Assembly (NCBI RefSeq): GCF_029542625.1
Contig: NZ_CP120733.1
Location: 2,666,001 to 2,730,000, forward strand
DNA: 64,000 nucleotides
Origin: Tepidibacter hydrothermalis
Lineage (GTDB): Bacteria; Bacillota; Clostridia; Peptostreptococcales; Peptostreptococcaceae
Direction: 5' to 3'
The notes below the pieces were generated by a model that had not been told where the DNA came from, did not search any database, and saw only the letters and a list, made by a program, of their open reading frames with translations. Below are positions 16,976 through 24,423 of the stretch, one piece after another. Made by a program: the position numbers and the translations under genes. The first letter of the stretch is position 1. Every line of letters begins with the position of its first letter.

Positions 16976-17393
16976 GAACATTATATTCTCTTTCACCTAA
17001 ATCCTGTGCAAACCTTAACAAATACCCATCAGGATCCATAACCAAAAATTCTTTTTGTCCCACTAATTTATCATCTGCCCTATACCAGTTCTCCTCTATA
17101 TCTATTTTTATAGGATAGTCATGTTTTTTTATATTTTTATATAATGCATAAATATTATCAACCTCTATTTGAAAGTTAATACCCCTTCCAAAAGGATATG
17201 ATAATTCTCCTGTTTCCCAATATCCATTTATCTCTTCAATCATAATCTGAGAATTATTCAGTGATATTAAAGCAAACTTGTCTTCTTTTCTCTCATACTC
17301 TAATTTAAACAAAAGAATATTCAAATAAAAATGCAGGCTTTTCTCTATATTCAAAACAGACATTTCTGGTATTAATCCATTAAATTTAAACAT
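16959..17393 (-). CDS. VOC superfamily (glyoxalase/bleomycin resistance-like) protein
   Basis: The 144-residue protein has the paired beta-alpha-beta-beta-beta modules of the vicinal oxygen chelate fold. The first module starts GLIPEMSVLNIEKSLHFYLNIL and the second ends LVMDPDGYLLRFAQDLGE. Members include glyoxalase I, dioxygenases and bleomycin-binding proteins. The FLVMDPDG strand is typical of the resistance or unknown-function branch, and a complete set of metal ligands is not obvious. The last codons overlap the bidirectional terminator. It starts near the end of the small membrane protein gene upstream. Its substrate is unknown. Confidence 0.72.
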   Translation of the reverse strand: MFKFNGLIPEMSVLNIEKSLHFYLNILLFKLEYERKEDKFALISLNNSQIMIEEINGYWETGELSYPFGRGINFQIEVDNIYALYKNIKKHDYPIKIDIEENWYRADDKLVGQKEFLVMDPDGYLLRFAQDLGEREYNVQNSQP

Positions 17394-17408
17394 AATATAC
17401 TCCTAAAT

Positions 17409-17831
17409 TTATTTAATATTATCTTTTTTATATACATAATCTAAACTATACTTCTCTTTTTTCTTTAAAAATACTACATCCCAAAAAGCTATTCCAAATG
17501 CTCCTCCAAAAGCAATCGAAATTGCATTTAGTAATCCACTATTTGATATTTTAAAATAATTGCAAATATAGTTTAATAAGCTAAATAATATAAATGATTT
17601 AACAAACGTAAATACCCTTTTCTTCAGATCTCGTCTCTCTAATTTTCTTATATTAATAATAGTCATAATTACTATATATATTATATATAAAATGATAGAA
17701 ATTATATATGTACCAATAAATTTATTGGTAACCCACTTATCTATTCCTGTATATACAGCAAAAAATACCATTCCAGTTTGTATCAGAAATATTATAGTAA
17801 GTAACTTTCCTAAATGTATATTCTTTTTCAT
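17409..17831 (-). CDS. Four-helix membrane protein of unknown function
   Basis: The 140-residue protein has four predicted membrane helices (about residues 8-26, 34-56, 75-95 and 108-122) and a basic C-terminal tail. I chose the ATG at 17831 because a GAGGT site precedes it; an in-frame start 9 codons upstream has no such site. It is the third gene of a run: XRE regulator, then a 202-residue membrane protein, then this one, with 5 to 30 bases between them. The group looks like one transcription unit under the regulator. I do not recognise a family. Confidence 0.6.
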   Translation of the reverse strand: MKKNIHLGKLLTIIFLIQTGMVFFAVYTGIDKWVTNKFIGTYIISIILYIIYIVIMTIINIRKLERRDLKKRVFTFVKSFILFSLLNYICNYFKISNSGLLNAISIAFGGAFGIAFWDVVFLKKKEKYSLDYVYKKDNIK

Positions 17832-17861
17832 TTTTAAGACCTCACTTTTTCTATACAATGT

Positions 17862-18470
17862 TTATTTTTTTAAAGCAATATAAATAATAACAAATACCAT
17901 AATAACTATATATACTAGGTACATCATTTTAAATTTTTTATCTATTTCTTTTTTCTCTTTTTTATATTCTTCTAGATTAAGTTTTTTCCGCTTTGGAAGT
18001 AATGGTATTATTAATGTAAAAAATATTGCATTAATAAATAAAATCAATTCATCATATCTAATAAATCCTATTGTATTTTCAAAAGTTTTAAATTCAAATA
18101 ACATGCTTATAGTTGCTAAAGTACTTATAGTAATTGAACTATATGTTAATATATTTATAAATTTCTCATTTTCTATTTTAACTTTTAAATTAAAACCTTT
18201 TAAATCTATATAATATAGTAATAATGTCACTATACTTATTGCTTCTATTGAATAAAAAATAACATTAATATCAATATTTTTGTGTCCTAATGAAATTGAA
18301 TATAAGCTGTATACTAATAATGCTATCACATTAACTACAGAAGATATTTTTAATGCATTATTAAATGCAAAGTTCTCTAATTCATCTTTATCCATCAAAG
18401 CTAATAGTAAAAATACTGAACTCACAATAGTTGCTAATAGCGAATGTATACCTATCAATTGTTCCCCCAT
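17862..18470 (-). CDS. Multi-helix membrane protein of unknown function
   Basis: The 202-residue protein has about six hydrophobic segments (residues 5-23, 38-60, 69-87, 107-125, 136-155 and 182-199) and a charged loop of about 25 residues rich in Lys and Glu before the last helix. It starts 5 bases after the stop codon of the XRE regulator gene, so it is translationally linked to it. No enzymatic motif is visible. A small regulator followed by integral membrane proteins is a common layout for stress, bacteriocin-immunity or transport modules, but nothing here selects one. Confidence 0.6.
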   Translation of the reverse strand: MGEQLIGIHSLLATIVSSVFLLLALMDKDELENFAFNNALKISSVVNVIALLVYSLYSISLGHKNIDINVIFYSIEAISIVTLLLYYIDLKGFNLKVKIENEKFINILTYSSITISTLATISMLFEFKTFENTIGFIRYDELILFINAIFFTLIIPLLPKRKKLNLEEYKKEKKEIDKKFKMMYLVYIVIMVFVIIYIALKK

Positions 18471-18475
18471 ATTAA

Positions 18476-18703
18476 TTATTCCTCCATCTCCTCCAGAATT
18501 TCAAAAACTTCATCAACAGTCTTATCAAAATATTTAGATATAGCAAAAGCAAGTTTAAGAGAAGGATTAAAAGTGCCTCTTTCAATCTCTAAAACAGTAC
18601 CTCTGTTTATCCCTAACTCTATTGCTAAATCCTCTTGAGTCAATTTTTTTTCAGTTCTGAGAACTTTTATTTTTGTATTAAATAATTTTTTACGTTTTGC
18701 CAT
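18476..18703 (-). CDS. XRE-family helix-turn-helix regulator
   Basis: The 75-residue protein is a single Cro/CI-type HTH domain: KIKVLRTEKKLTQEDLA, then the recognition helix GINRGTVLEIERGTFNPS, then the FDKTVDEVFEI closing helix. This is the short YgzD/Xre-like class often found next to membrane protein genes. It has an AGAGGTGGAG binding site and a sigma-70 promoter directly upstream. It probably autoregulates itself and the two downstream membrane proteins. Confidence 0.88.
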   Translation of the reverse strand: MAKRKKLFNTKIKVLRTEKKLTQEDLAIELGINRGTVLEIERGTFNPSLKLAFAISKYFDKTVDEVFEILEEMEE

Positions 18704-18724
18704 AAAACTCCACCTCTTATGTAT

Positions 18725-18753
18725 AAGATACTATTTTTGTTGTATATAGTCAA
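18725..18753 (-). promoter_or_regulatory. Sigma-70 promoter of the XRE module
   Basis: TTGACT (18748-18753), a 17-base spacer and TATCTT (18725-18730) on the minus strand lie about 22 bases upstream of the regulator start codon. The TGACAAAATGT and TTGACTATATAC segments around it could be operator half-sites. Confidence 0.5.
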
Positions 18754-18804
18754 CATTTTGTCATATATATAAATCATTTTATAGATTAATTTTATTTAAA
18801 AACT

Positions 18805-18838
18805 AAAAAATAGCCAACCCATTTAAGGTTGACTATCT
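18805..18838 (-). terminator. Terminator of the ornithine operon
   Basis: ATAGTCAACCTTAAA pairs with GGGTTGGCTAT and is followed by TTTTTT on the minus strand, immediately after orr. Confidence 0.85.
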
Positions 18839-18840
18839 CT

Positions 18841-19929
18841 TTATACATTCTCTGCTAATTTTTCTTCACACTTAAATACCTTATTAACATAATCACTAGT
18901 AGTAGCTGCCATTAATGCTCCATATTCAAGATTAAATTCTATAGTATCTCCTACCTTATAATCTCTATCACTTTCTGTAACATCTACTATCAAGTGATCT
19001 GAACTTGCTCCTAATATTTCCTGTTTTGGATCAACCGTACTCATTCCATCTACATTAGTATCCTGCTTTCCTATTCCAACTATTGCTCTTTTTCTAATAC
19101 CTTTATCTTCATAATGTGGCTTATTTCCAAATGCATCTACTCCAATTTCCCCTATAGGAATAGATGGTTTTTCTTTAAGTTCTACTATTTCACATACTAG
19201 CTTAAATGAATCTTGGTAAGCTCCTTTTATATCTTGAGAATAAGCGGTTTCCTTTCCAAGAGCTATAGCTTCTCCAAGTCTTAAATTAGTAACTCTTGAA
19301 GGCATTTCACCTTTATCCAATAAATGAAGAGAACTTGAATTTCCTCCAGATATAAAAGATAATTTAATATCAAATTTTTCTTCTATTTTTTGTCCAAGTT
19401 CACACAATCTTCCTAAGTTTTCTTTTGAAGGTATTACAGCTCCATAGCAAGTTAAATTCGTTCCAAGACCTACAAACTCTACATTTTTAAGTTCTAAAGT
19501 TTTTCCTACAACCTCAAATAATTCATCTTCTTTAAAATAACCTTCTCTTAAATCCCCAAGGTCTACCATCAAAGCTATTTTATGCTTCTTATTTAATTTT
19601 GCACAAGTTTCATCTATCTTTTCTATAACTTCAATTTCAGAGTTAAGACTTATGTCAGAATACTTTACTACATCTTCAACTTCTGTAAGCATAGGTATTC
19701 TTATGAGTATCTTTTCAAGGTCTATACTACTAAGCTTTTTTAAATTTTTTATTCTGGAATCAGCTATATATTTGACACCACTGTCTTTTAAGTAATCTAC
19801 AATTTCAGGAAAAGCACAATACACCTTTGTAACTACAGCCGTTTCTATATTGTGTTCCCTACATTTTTTACTAAGCAAATTTGCATTATGTTTTAATTTA
19901 TCAAGATCTATCTCTATTCTCGGATACAA
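18841..19929 (-). CDS. orr: Ornithine racemase
   Basis: This is a fold-type III PLP racemase of the alanine/ornithine racemase family, about 362 residues. The N-terminal YPRIEIDLDKLKHN and the lysine in AVVTKVYCA (about residue 36) mark the PLP barrel. SFISGGNSSSLHLL and RLGEAI further on bind the cofactor phosphate. It converts L-ornithine to D-ornithine, the substrate of OraSE. Its place as the last gene of the ornithine operon, not near cell-wall genes, favours ornithine over alanine. I favour the TTG at 19929, which has proper spacing from GGGGGG; the ATG at 19935 lies directly on that site. The gap to the mutL-like gene is about 10 bases. Confidence 0.9.
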   Translation of the reverse strand: MYPRIEIDLDKLKHNANLLSKKCREHNIETAVVTKVYCAFPEIVDYLKDSGVKYIADSRIKNLKKLSSIDLEKILIRIPMLTEVEDVVKYSDISLNSEIEVIEKIDETCAKLNKKHKIALMVDLGDLREGYFKEDELFEVVGKTLELKNVEFVGLGTNLTCYGAVIPSKENLGRLCELGQKIEEKFDIKLSFISGGNSSSLHLLDKGEMPSRVTNLRLGEAIALGKETAYSQDIKGAYQDSFKLVCEIVELKEKPSIPIGEIGVDAFGNKPHYEDKGIRKRAIVGIGKQDTNVDGMSTVDPKQEILGASSDHLIVDVTESDRDYKVGDTIEFNLEYGALMAATTSDYVNKVFKCEEKLAENV

Positions 19930-19940
19930 TACCATCCCCC

Positions 19941-21299
19941 CTATATACCTAAACTCTTTTTCATAAGAAGTAAAGCCGACTTAGGATGTCTCTTTGATAA
20001 AACTCCTAAAGAGGCCATAATATAATCATTATCAACAAGTATTTCAGCTTCCTCTAATGGAAACAACTTCGTCTTTGTTGTATTTGATTTTGCTATTGAC
20101 TCCATTATTTCTATTCTTTGAGGTAATCTAGTCAAAGCGCCTCCAGTACCCACTATATACTTAACTTCTGTTAAGTCCTTTCCTTCAGCTATAGATGTTC
20201 TGCCTCCTGCACCATATAAATCTCTAACTATACCCGCATGTCTATCACATGCTCTTAATGTTGCTTCTTGAGCTAATCTTTCAACAAACTTTATTTGCTC
20301 TTTAGTTTTTGGGATAGGAACATGATTTTCTATTAAATTCTTAGAATCAAATCCAAGTTCTTTAGATAGTTTATCTTTGCCTATTAAATCGACTATATTT
20401 TTCATATTTATATATACTCCAAGATCACCTTCTACAGTTCTTTTTGCTAATGGCTCTGGACTTAAAAGTATTCTACTTATCTTGTCGCTTCCAGCTGTAA
20501 CTGAGTGTAGATCTGTTGTTGCCCCACCTACATCAAATACTATTAAATCCCCTATTTCTTCATACAATAGTTTCGCACTCTCCATTACAGAACCAGGAGT
20601 TGGTATAATAGGTCCATTTACAAGTTCTCTTACATGTTCCATTCCAGGTGCATGTATTATATGATCTTCAAAAGCATCTTGTATTACTTTTCTCGTCGGC
20701 TCTACATTCAATAAATCTATCTTAGGATATACATTATCGACTATATATAGTTTGGATTTCATATCTTCAAATATAAGCTTTATCTCTTCTTGATTTTCTA
20801 CATTACCAGCGTAGATAATAGGTATATTAAGATTCATATCTGCTATAAGTTCTGCATTATAAAGTGCTGTGTCTCTTTCTCCAAAATCTACCCCACCAGC
20901 TATTAATATAATATTTGGTCGTGACTCTTTTATTTTTTTCAAATCTGTTCTTCTAAGTCTTCCAGCAGTAACATTATGTACAATAGCTCCTGCTCCAAGT
21001 GCTGCTTCCTTTGCAGCCTTTGCAGTCATATCATACACAAGTCCATGAACAGTCATCTTAAGCCCACCTGCTGCACTTGATGTAGCAAGCATCTCTTCAT
21101 ATTCGACCTTATCTTCGCCTAAGCTTTTAGCAAGACTATCTATCGCTCCATTTAATCCAATCCTCACATCTCCTTCAAGAACTGAAGTAGGAGCTTGACC
21201 CTGTCCTATGAATTTAGGGTTATCTGTGTTTATATCATTAAATGCATTTACAACAGTAGTAGTACTACCAATTTCAGCTACTAAAACATCTATTTTCAA
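19941..21299 (-). CDS. GlmL/MutL-family protein, probable aminomutase reactivator
   Basis: The 452-residue protein has an ASKHA (actin/Hsp70-like) ATPase fold. The phosphate-1 loop VLVAEIGSTTTVVNAF is at residues 5-20, an IIYAGNVENQEE segment is mid-protein, and the second phosphate loop is VFDVGGATTDLHS (about 254-266). This family (MutL/GlmL) occurs with B12-dependent glutamate mutase and ornithine aminomutase and is thought to act as a chaperone that exchanges damaged cobalamin. Its position between oraE and orr fits that role. It is unrelated to DNA mismatch repair MutL. The start is a TTG behind a strong AAGGAGGGG site. A 500-base palindrome-rich gap separates it from oraE. Confidence 0.88.
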   Translation of the reverse strand: MKIDVLVAEIGSTTTVVNAFNDINTDNPKFIGQGQAPTSVLEGDVRIGLNGAIDSLAKSLGEDKVEYEEMLATSSAAGGLKMTVHGLVYDMTAKAAKEAALGAGAIVHNVTAGRLRRTDLKKIKESRPNIILIAGGVDFGERDTALYNAELIADMNLNIPIIYAGNVENQEEIKLIFEDMKSKLYIVDNVYPKIDLLNVEPTRKVIQDAFEDHIIHAPGMEHVRELVNGPIIPTPGSVMESAKLLYEEIGDLIVFDVGGATTDLHSVTAGSDKISRILLSPEPLAKRTVEGDLGVYINMKNIVDLIGKDKLSKELGFDSKNLIENHVPIPKTKEQIKFVERLAQEATLRACDRHAGIVRDLYGAGGRTSIAEGKDLTEVKYIVGTGGALTRLPQRIEIMESIAKSNTTKTKLFPLEEAEILVDNDYIMASLGVLSKRHPKSALLLMKKSLGI

Positions 21300-21321
21300 A
21301 CTTTTCCCCTCCTTTCATCCA

Positions 21322-21346
21322 ATAAAGTGAAACTTAATTCAGATGG
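21322..21346. repeat. 25-bp dispersed repeat, copy 2 (inverted)
   Basis: This is the reverse complement of the block at 40766-40790 with no mismatch, and of 11835-11859 with one. It lies 22 bases upstream of the mutL-like start codon. Together with 21356-21367 it forms a hairpin with arms AATTCAG.TGGA and TCCA.CTGAATT (21336-21367). Confidence 0.75.
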
Positions 21347-21380
21347 AATTTTTACTCCAGCTGAATTTCTAGTTGAGCTA

Positions 21381-21450
21381 ATCCAGAAGCTGTTAAGTTC
21401 TTATCTACACCCTTAAGAGTGTGTAGTCTTAGAACTTTTAGCTTTCGGAT
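21381..21450. repeat. 70-bp imperfect palindrome within the ornithine operon
   Basis: The arms are ATCC.GAAGCT..AAGTTCT..CTACAC and the matching complement ending AGCTTTCGGAT. About 24 of 30 positions pair around a CCTTAAGA loop. No T-run follows, so it is not a classical terminator. It lies between oraE and the mutL-like gene. Confidence 0.65.
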
Positions 21451-21573
21451 AAATCTACATTAAACTATCTTTAGACTATCTTTTAAACTTTCTGGGGTTT
21501 TATTATTTTCTCTATTTATTTATAAAAATATCTTTTAAAGTTTTATAAAGATAAATTTTCAATATTTAAAATT

Positions 21574-21761
21574 AAGCTTATTTAAATGTTAGCGATTGTT
21601 TTAAATATTTCTTATAAAACTTGTATTACATCGTTTGAATATCCGTTAAAAAAGTTCGTTGTCTAACCAACGGGAGTTCAGAACTTTTAGGATATTCAAT
21701 AAGATGTAATACTTAGTTTTATTGAACATATTTAATACATGAGCGTTATTTAAATAAGCTT
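21574..21761. repeat. 188-bp imperfect palindromic element, copy B
   Basis: The ends are inverted copies of AAGCTTATTTAAAT. The similarity continues inward through GTATTACATC and GAATATCC to a central AAAAGTTC / GAACTTTT stem and a CGTTG-TCTAAC-CAACG hairpin. The reverse complement of this element aligns with the palindrome at 1734-1931, best across the central 60 bases. No reading frame is present. With the two smaller palindromes it fills most of the 21300-21798 gap between oraE and the mutL-like gene. Confidence 0.78.
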
Positions 21762-21798
21762 TATTTCCAACCTAAGTTATATAATATTTCAAAATATT

Positions 21799-24018
21799 TT
21801 AAGCCTCAGCTTCAGCTAATTTTTCTTTTCTTTTATTTACAAAGAATGTAGCTACATGTATTCCTCTATCAGTTTTTCCAAAACCTGCATCTACACCTTG
21901 TTTAACTGCTATTTCTGGAGTAACTTGAGTTCCTCCACAAGCTATCATAATTTTATCTCTAACTCCTTTTTCTATTGCATATTCATGAAGTCTTTTCATA
22001 TTCTTATAGTGAATATCATCGTGACTTATTATAGTTGATGCAAGTACTGCATCTGCATTTAACTCTATTGCAGCATCTATAAGTTTTTCTATCGGGCAAG
22101 AAGTTCCTAAGTATTCAACCTCAATTCCCCATTTTTCTATTCCACCATGTTTAATATCTATAACCTCGCGAAGACCAACTGAATGCTCATCTTCTCCAAC
22201 TGTTGCTGCAACTACCTTCATAGGTCTTTTTTCTATCTCACTCCAAAGTTCTTCATCACTCATAAGTTCAGGCTCTGGAGGTATTTCAAGCGTGCTTATA
22301 TCAAGATCAGCATCTAATTTTCCTTTTACTTGGACTCTTGTTCCCTCTGATGGGTGCATCATTTCAACATGTATAACCTCAGGATCTTGAAGGTTCATTT
22401 TCTTAGCAAATTCAACAGCTGCAAATTCAGCTACTCTACTGCTTGTTGGAAGGAATAATTCAACTTGAACTGTTCCATCAGCAAGCCATTCTACTTCTGG
22501 TTTTATAAAGTTTGAATTTCTGTATTTTTCCTTTTCATCTAGACGATTGAATACATTATCATTTTCATCAAGCTCATCTATATAAACTATCTTTTCAGGA
22601 TCTTCAAAAGTACATCCACCAATTAATGAAGATGGATTATCTATAGCATTTTCATCATATTGAGCAACGTTATTATATCCAAAGTGTGCAGTTACAGGAG
22701 CCATATAATCTTCATCTCTTTCGAATACATATCCTGCACCTATTCCACCATTTATTTTTCTAGCTATTCCATCTCCATTTCTTTCAGGATACATTCCAGA
22801 GTCTACGAAGAATCCTTTTTCTACTGATTCAAAGTATCCTCCAACTTCAAGCATTTCTTCCATGTAAAGAATAGCTCTTTCTTTTAATTCTCTAACCTTA
22901 TCGCCTAAGTATCCTTCCTTTTTAAGTTCAACCATCTCAAGTAATCCATCAAGACCTACTAGAGTTTGCTTAGCAGTATCACATGCTTCTATGTTATACA
23001 TATGCCATGGCACATTTCTTCCCTCATCAGGAGTTATAGTAGATTGAATATCCGCTCTAGTAAGCTTAGATATCATCATATTCATAACATGAGTTACAGT
23101 AGCCTCTCTTGAAGAAGATGTAACATACTTAGTATTTTGTTGAGCTCTCATTCTATACTCATCAAATAAATCTCTTAGGGCAACAGCATAAGGTAAATCA
23201 TACTTAATACACGGAACTGGAGCTGCTGATGGAGGTACAGTTGATAAGCATATATCTTCTTTTTTCATACCTACTTTATGTGAGAATATAGAGTTTATAG
23301 CATGTTGTACCATAAGCTCTGGCATAACCTTCCAAGCATCTCTTGCAGTTGCATTTGCATTATGAGCACCATCTATTTGAGCTATATCTGCCCAAACCAT
23401 AATCTTCTTAGATTCAGCTGCATCAATATAAGACCTTATCATGTTTATATTTCTATACAATACGTTGTACTGTGGATCTTGATGAGCTCCATTAACCCCT
23501 TCTTCTGCAAACATTACAGCTATATCAGGACCAGCTACTCCTGATACATAAGAATGGTAGTTTATAGGTCTTCCTACTTCTTCTTCTATTAAATCAACAG
23601 CTTTTCTTTGAGCTCTAACTTGCTTTCTTGTAACAGGAATACCTCCTATACCTTGAGGCGATCCCTCTATTAATCCATCATAATGAGATTGACCAGCAGT
23701 TCTAATAACCATTAAATGATCTGCTCCATGCCATGCAGCCATTCTCATTCTTCTTATATCATCCTCAAATCTACCAGAAGCAATTTCTGTAGTTATAACT
23801 TCTTTTGGTTGAGGATCCAAATTTTCAAAATATCTAACAGCAGCGGGTATTCCTATTGAATTTTTAAGAGCAGGTGAACAATCAGAGTACTTGTGTCCTC
23901 CCATTTCTATTTCTTTATTTTCTCTCCAAGTCCAACCTCTTCTTTTAGGTCTGTAGTTCTCCAAATCATCTAATATATTTCTTATATCTAATTTCTCATT
24001 AACATCTAGTTTTTTCAT
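21799..24018 (-). CDS. oraE: D-ornithine 4,5-aminomutase large subunit
   Basis: The 739-residue protein matches OraE, the adenosylcobalamin- and PLP-binding subunit. A TIM-barrel of about 500 residues is followed by a linker and a Rossmann B12 domain. The cobalamin-binding motif DxHxxG is present as DEHSVG with His612. The PLP Schiff-base lysine is Lys623 (in DIKHGG), eleven residues later, the same spacing as His618 and Lys629 of the Clostridium sticklandii enzyme. It turns D-ornithine into 2,4-diaminopentanoate, moving the terminal amine by a radical mechanism. It pairs with OraS, encoded just upstream. The ATG follows a GGGGGGAAAG site. Downstream lies an unusual 500-base gap before the mutL-like gene. 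Confidence 0.95.
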   Translation of the reverse strand: MKKLDVNEKLDIRNILDDLENYRPKRRGWTWRENKEIEMGGHKYSDCSPALKNSIGIPAAVRYFENLDPQPKEVITTEIASGRFEDDIRRMRMAAWHGADHLMVIRTAGQSHYDGLIEGSPQGIGGIPVTRKQVRAQRKAVDLIEEEVGRPINYHSYVSGVAGPDIAVMFAEEGVNGAHQDPQYNVLYRNINMIRSYIDAAESKKIMVWADIAQIDGAHNANATARDAWKVMPELMVQHAINSIFSHKVGMKKEDICLSTVPPSAAPVPCIKYDLPYAVALRDLFDEYRMRAQQNTKYVTSSSREATVTHVMNMMISKLTRADIQSTITPDEGRNVPWHMYNIEACDTAKQTLVGLDGLLEMVELKKEGYLGDKVRELKERAILYMEEMLEVGGYFESVEKGFFVDSGMYPERNGDGIARKINGGIGAGYVFERDEDYMAPVTAHFGYNNVAQYDENAIDNPSSLIGGCTFEDPEKIVYIDELDENDNVFNRLDEKEKYRNSNFIKPEVEWLADGTVQVELFLPTSSRVAEFAAVEFAKKMNLQDPEVIHVEMMHPSEGTRVQVKGKLDADLDISTLEIPPEPELMSDEELWSEIEKRPMKVVAATVGEDEHSVGLREVIDIKHGGIEKWGIEVEYLGTSCPIEKLIDAAIELNADAVLASTIISHDDIHYKNMKRLHEYAIEKGVRDKIMIACGGTQVTPEIAVKQGVDAGFGKTDRGIHVATFFVNKRKEKLAEAEA

Positions 24019-24042
24019 ATTTTTCTTTCCCCCCTTTAATAT

Positions 24043-24420
24043 CTATACAGTAGCTTCAGCCTTATCTTTTCCGAACACTTCAAGAGCATGATCCCAATAT
24101 TTTCCGTCTATCATACTAAGGCCAGCTTCTCTAATAGATAAGTTTTTATCTTTAGCTACTCTATAAACTATATGTCCAACCCCTTTTCTCATAAGATTTC
24201 TATCCATAGCACCATCAACTAAAGGCTTAGCTTCAAGGCTTGAAAATCCCATTCTAAGTAAAACAGATCTTTCTACTGATGGTGTTGTGTTATTTTTGCC
24301 AAGCTCCAAAAGAGGATCTACTATTTTTCCAGCAAGTTCCCAAAATCTATCGTATAATTCTTGATCTGATAAATTAGCTAAATGTACTCTTCTCTCTTTA
24401 AAATCATCTGCTCTTTTCAA
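24043..24420 (-). CDS. oraS: D-ornithine 4,5-aminomutase small subunit
   Basis: This 125-residue protein has the size and position of OraS (about 121 residues in C. sticklandii). It is helical, with RVHLANLSDQELYDRFWELAGK near the N-terminus and LLRMGFSSLEAKPLVD in the middle. It forms the heterotetrameric aminomutase with OraE. It starts with TTG spaced 7 bases from GGGGGTG, and the ortB stop codon lies just upstream. The gap to oraE is 24 bases. Confidence 0.93.
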   Translation of the reverse strand: MKRADDFKERRVHLANLSDQELYDRFWELAGKIVDPLLELGKNNTTPSVERSVLLRMGFSSLEAKPLVDGAMDRNLMRKGVGHIVYRVAKDKNLSIREAGLSMIDGKYWDHALEVFGKDKAEATV

Positions 24421-24423
24421 AAT

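Noticed and set aside
18841-19929. Alanine racemase for cell-wall synthesis
   Set aside because: Position at the end of the ornithine operon and family type favour ornithine racemase.
19941-21299. DNA mismatch repair MutL
   Set aside because: The fold is ASKHA (GlmL-type) and the genes around are for a B12 aminomutase; the name is a coincidence.
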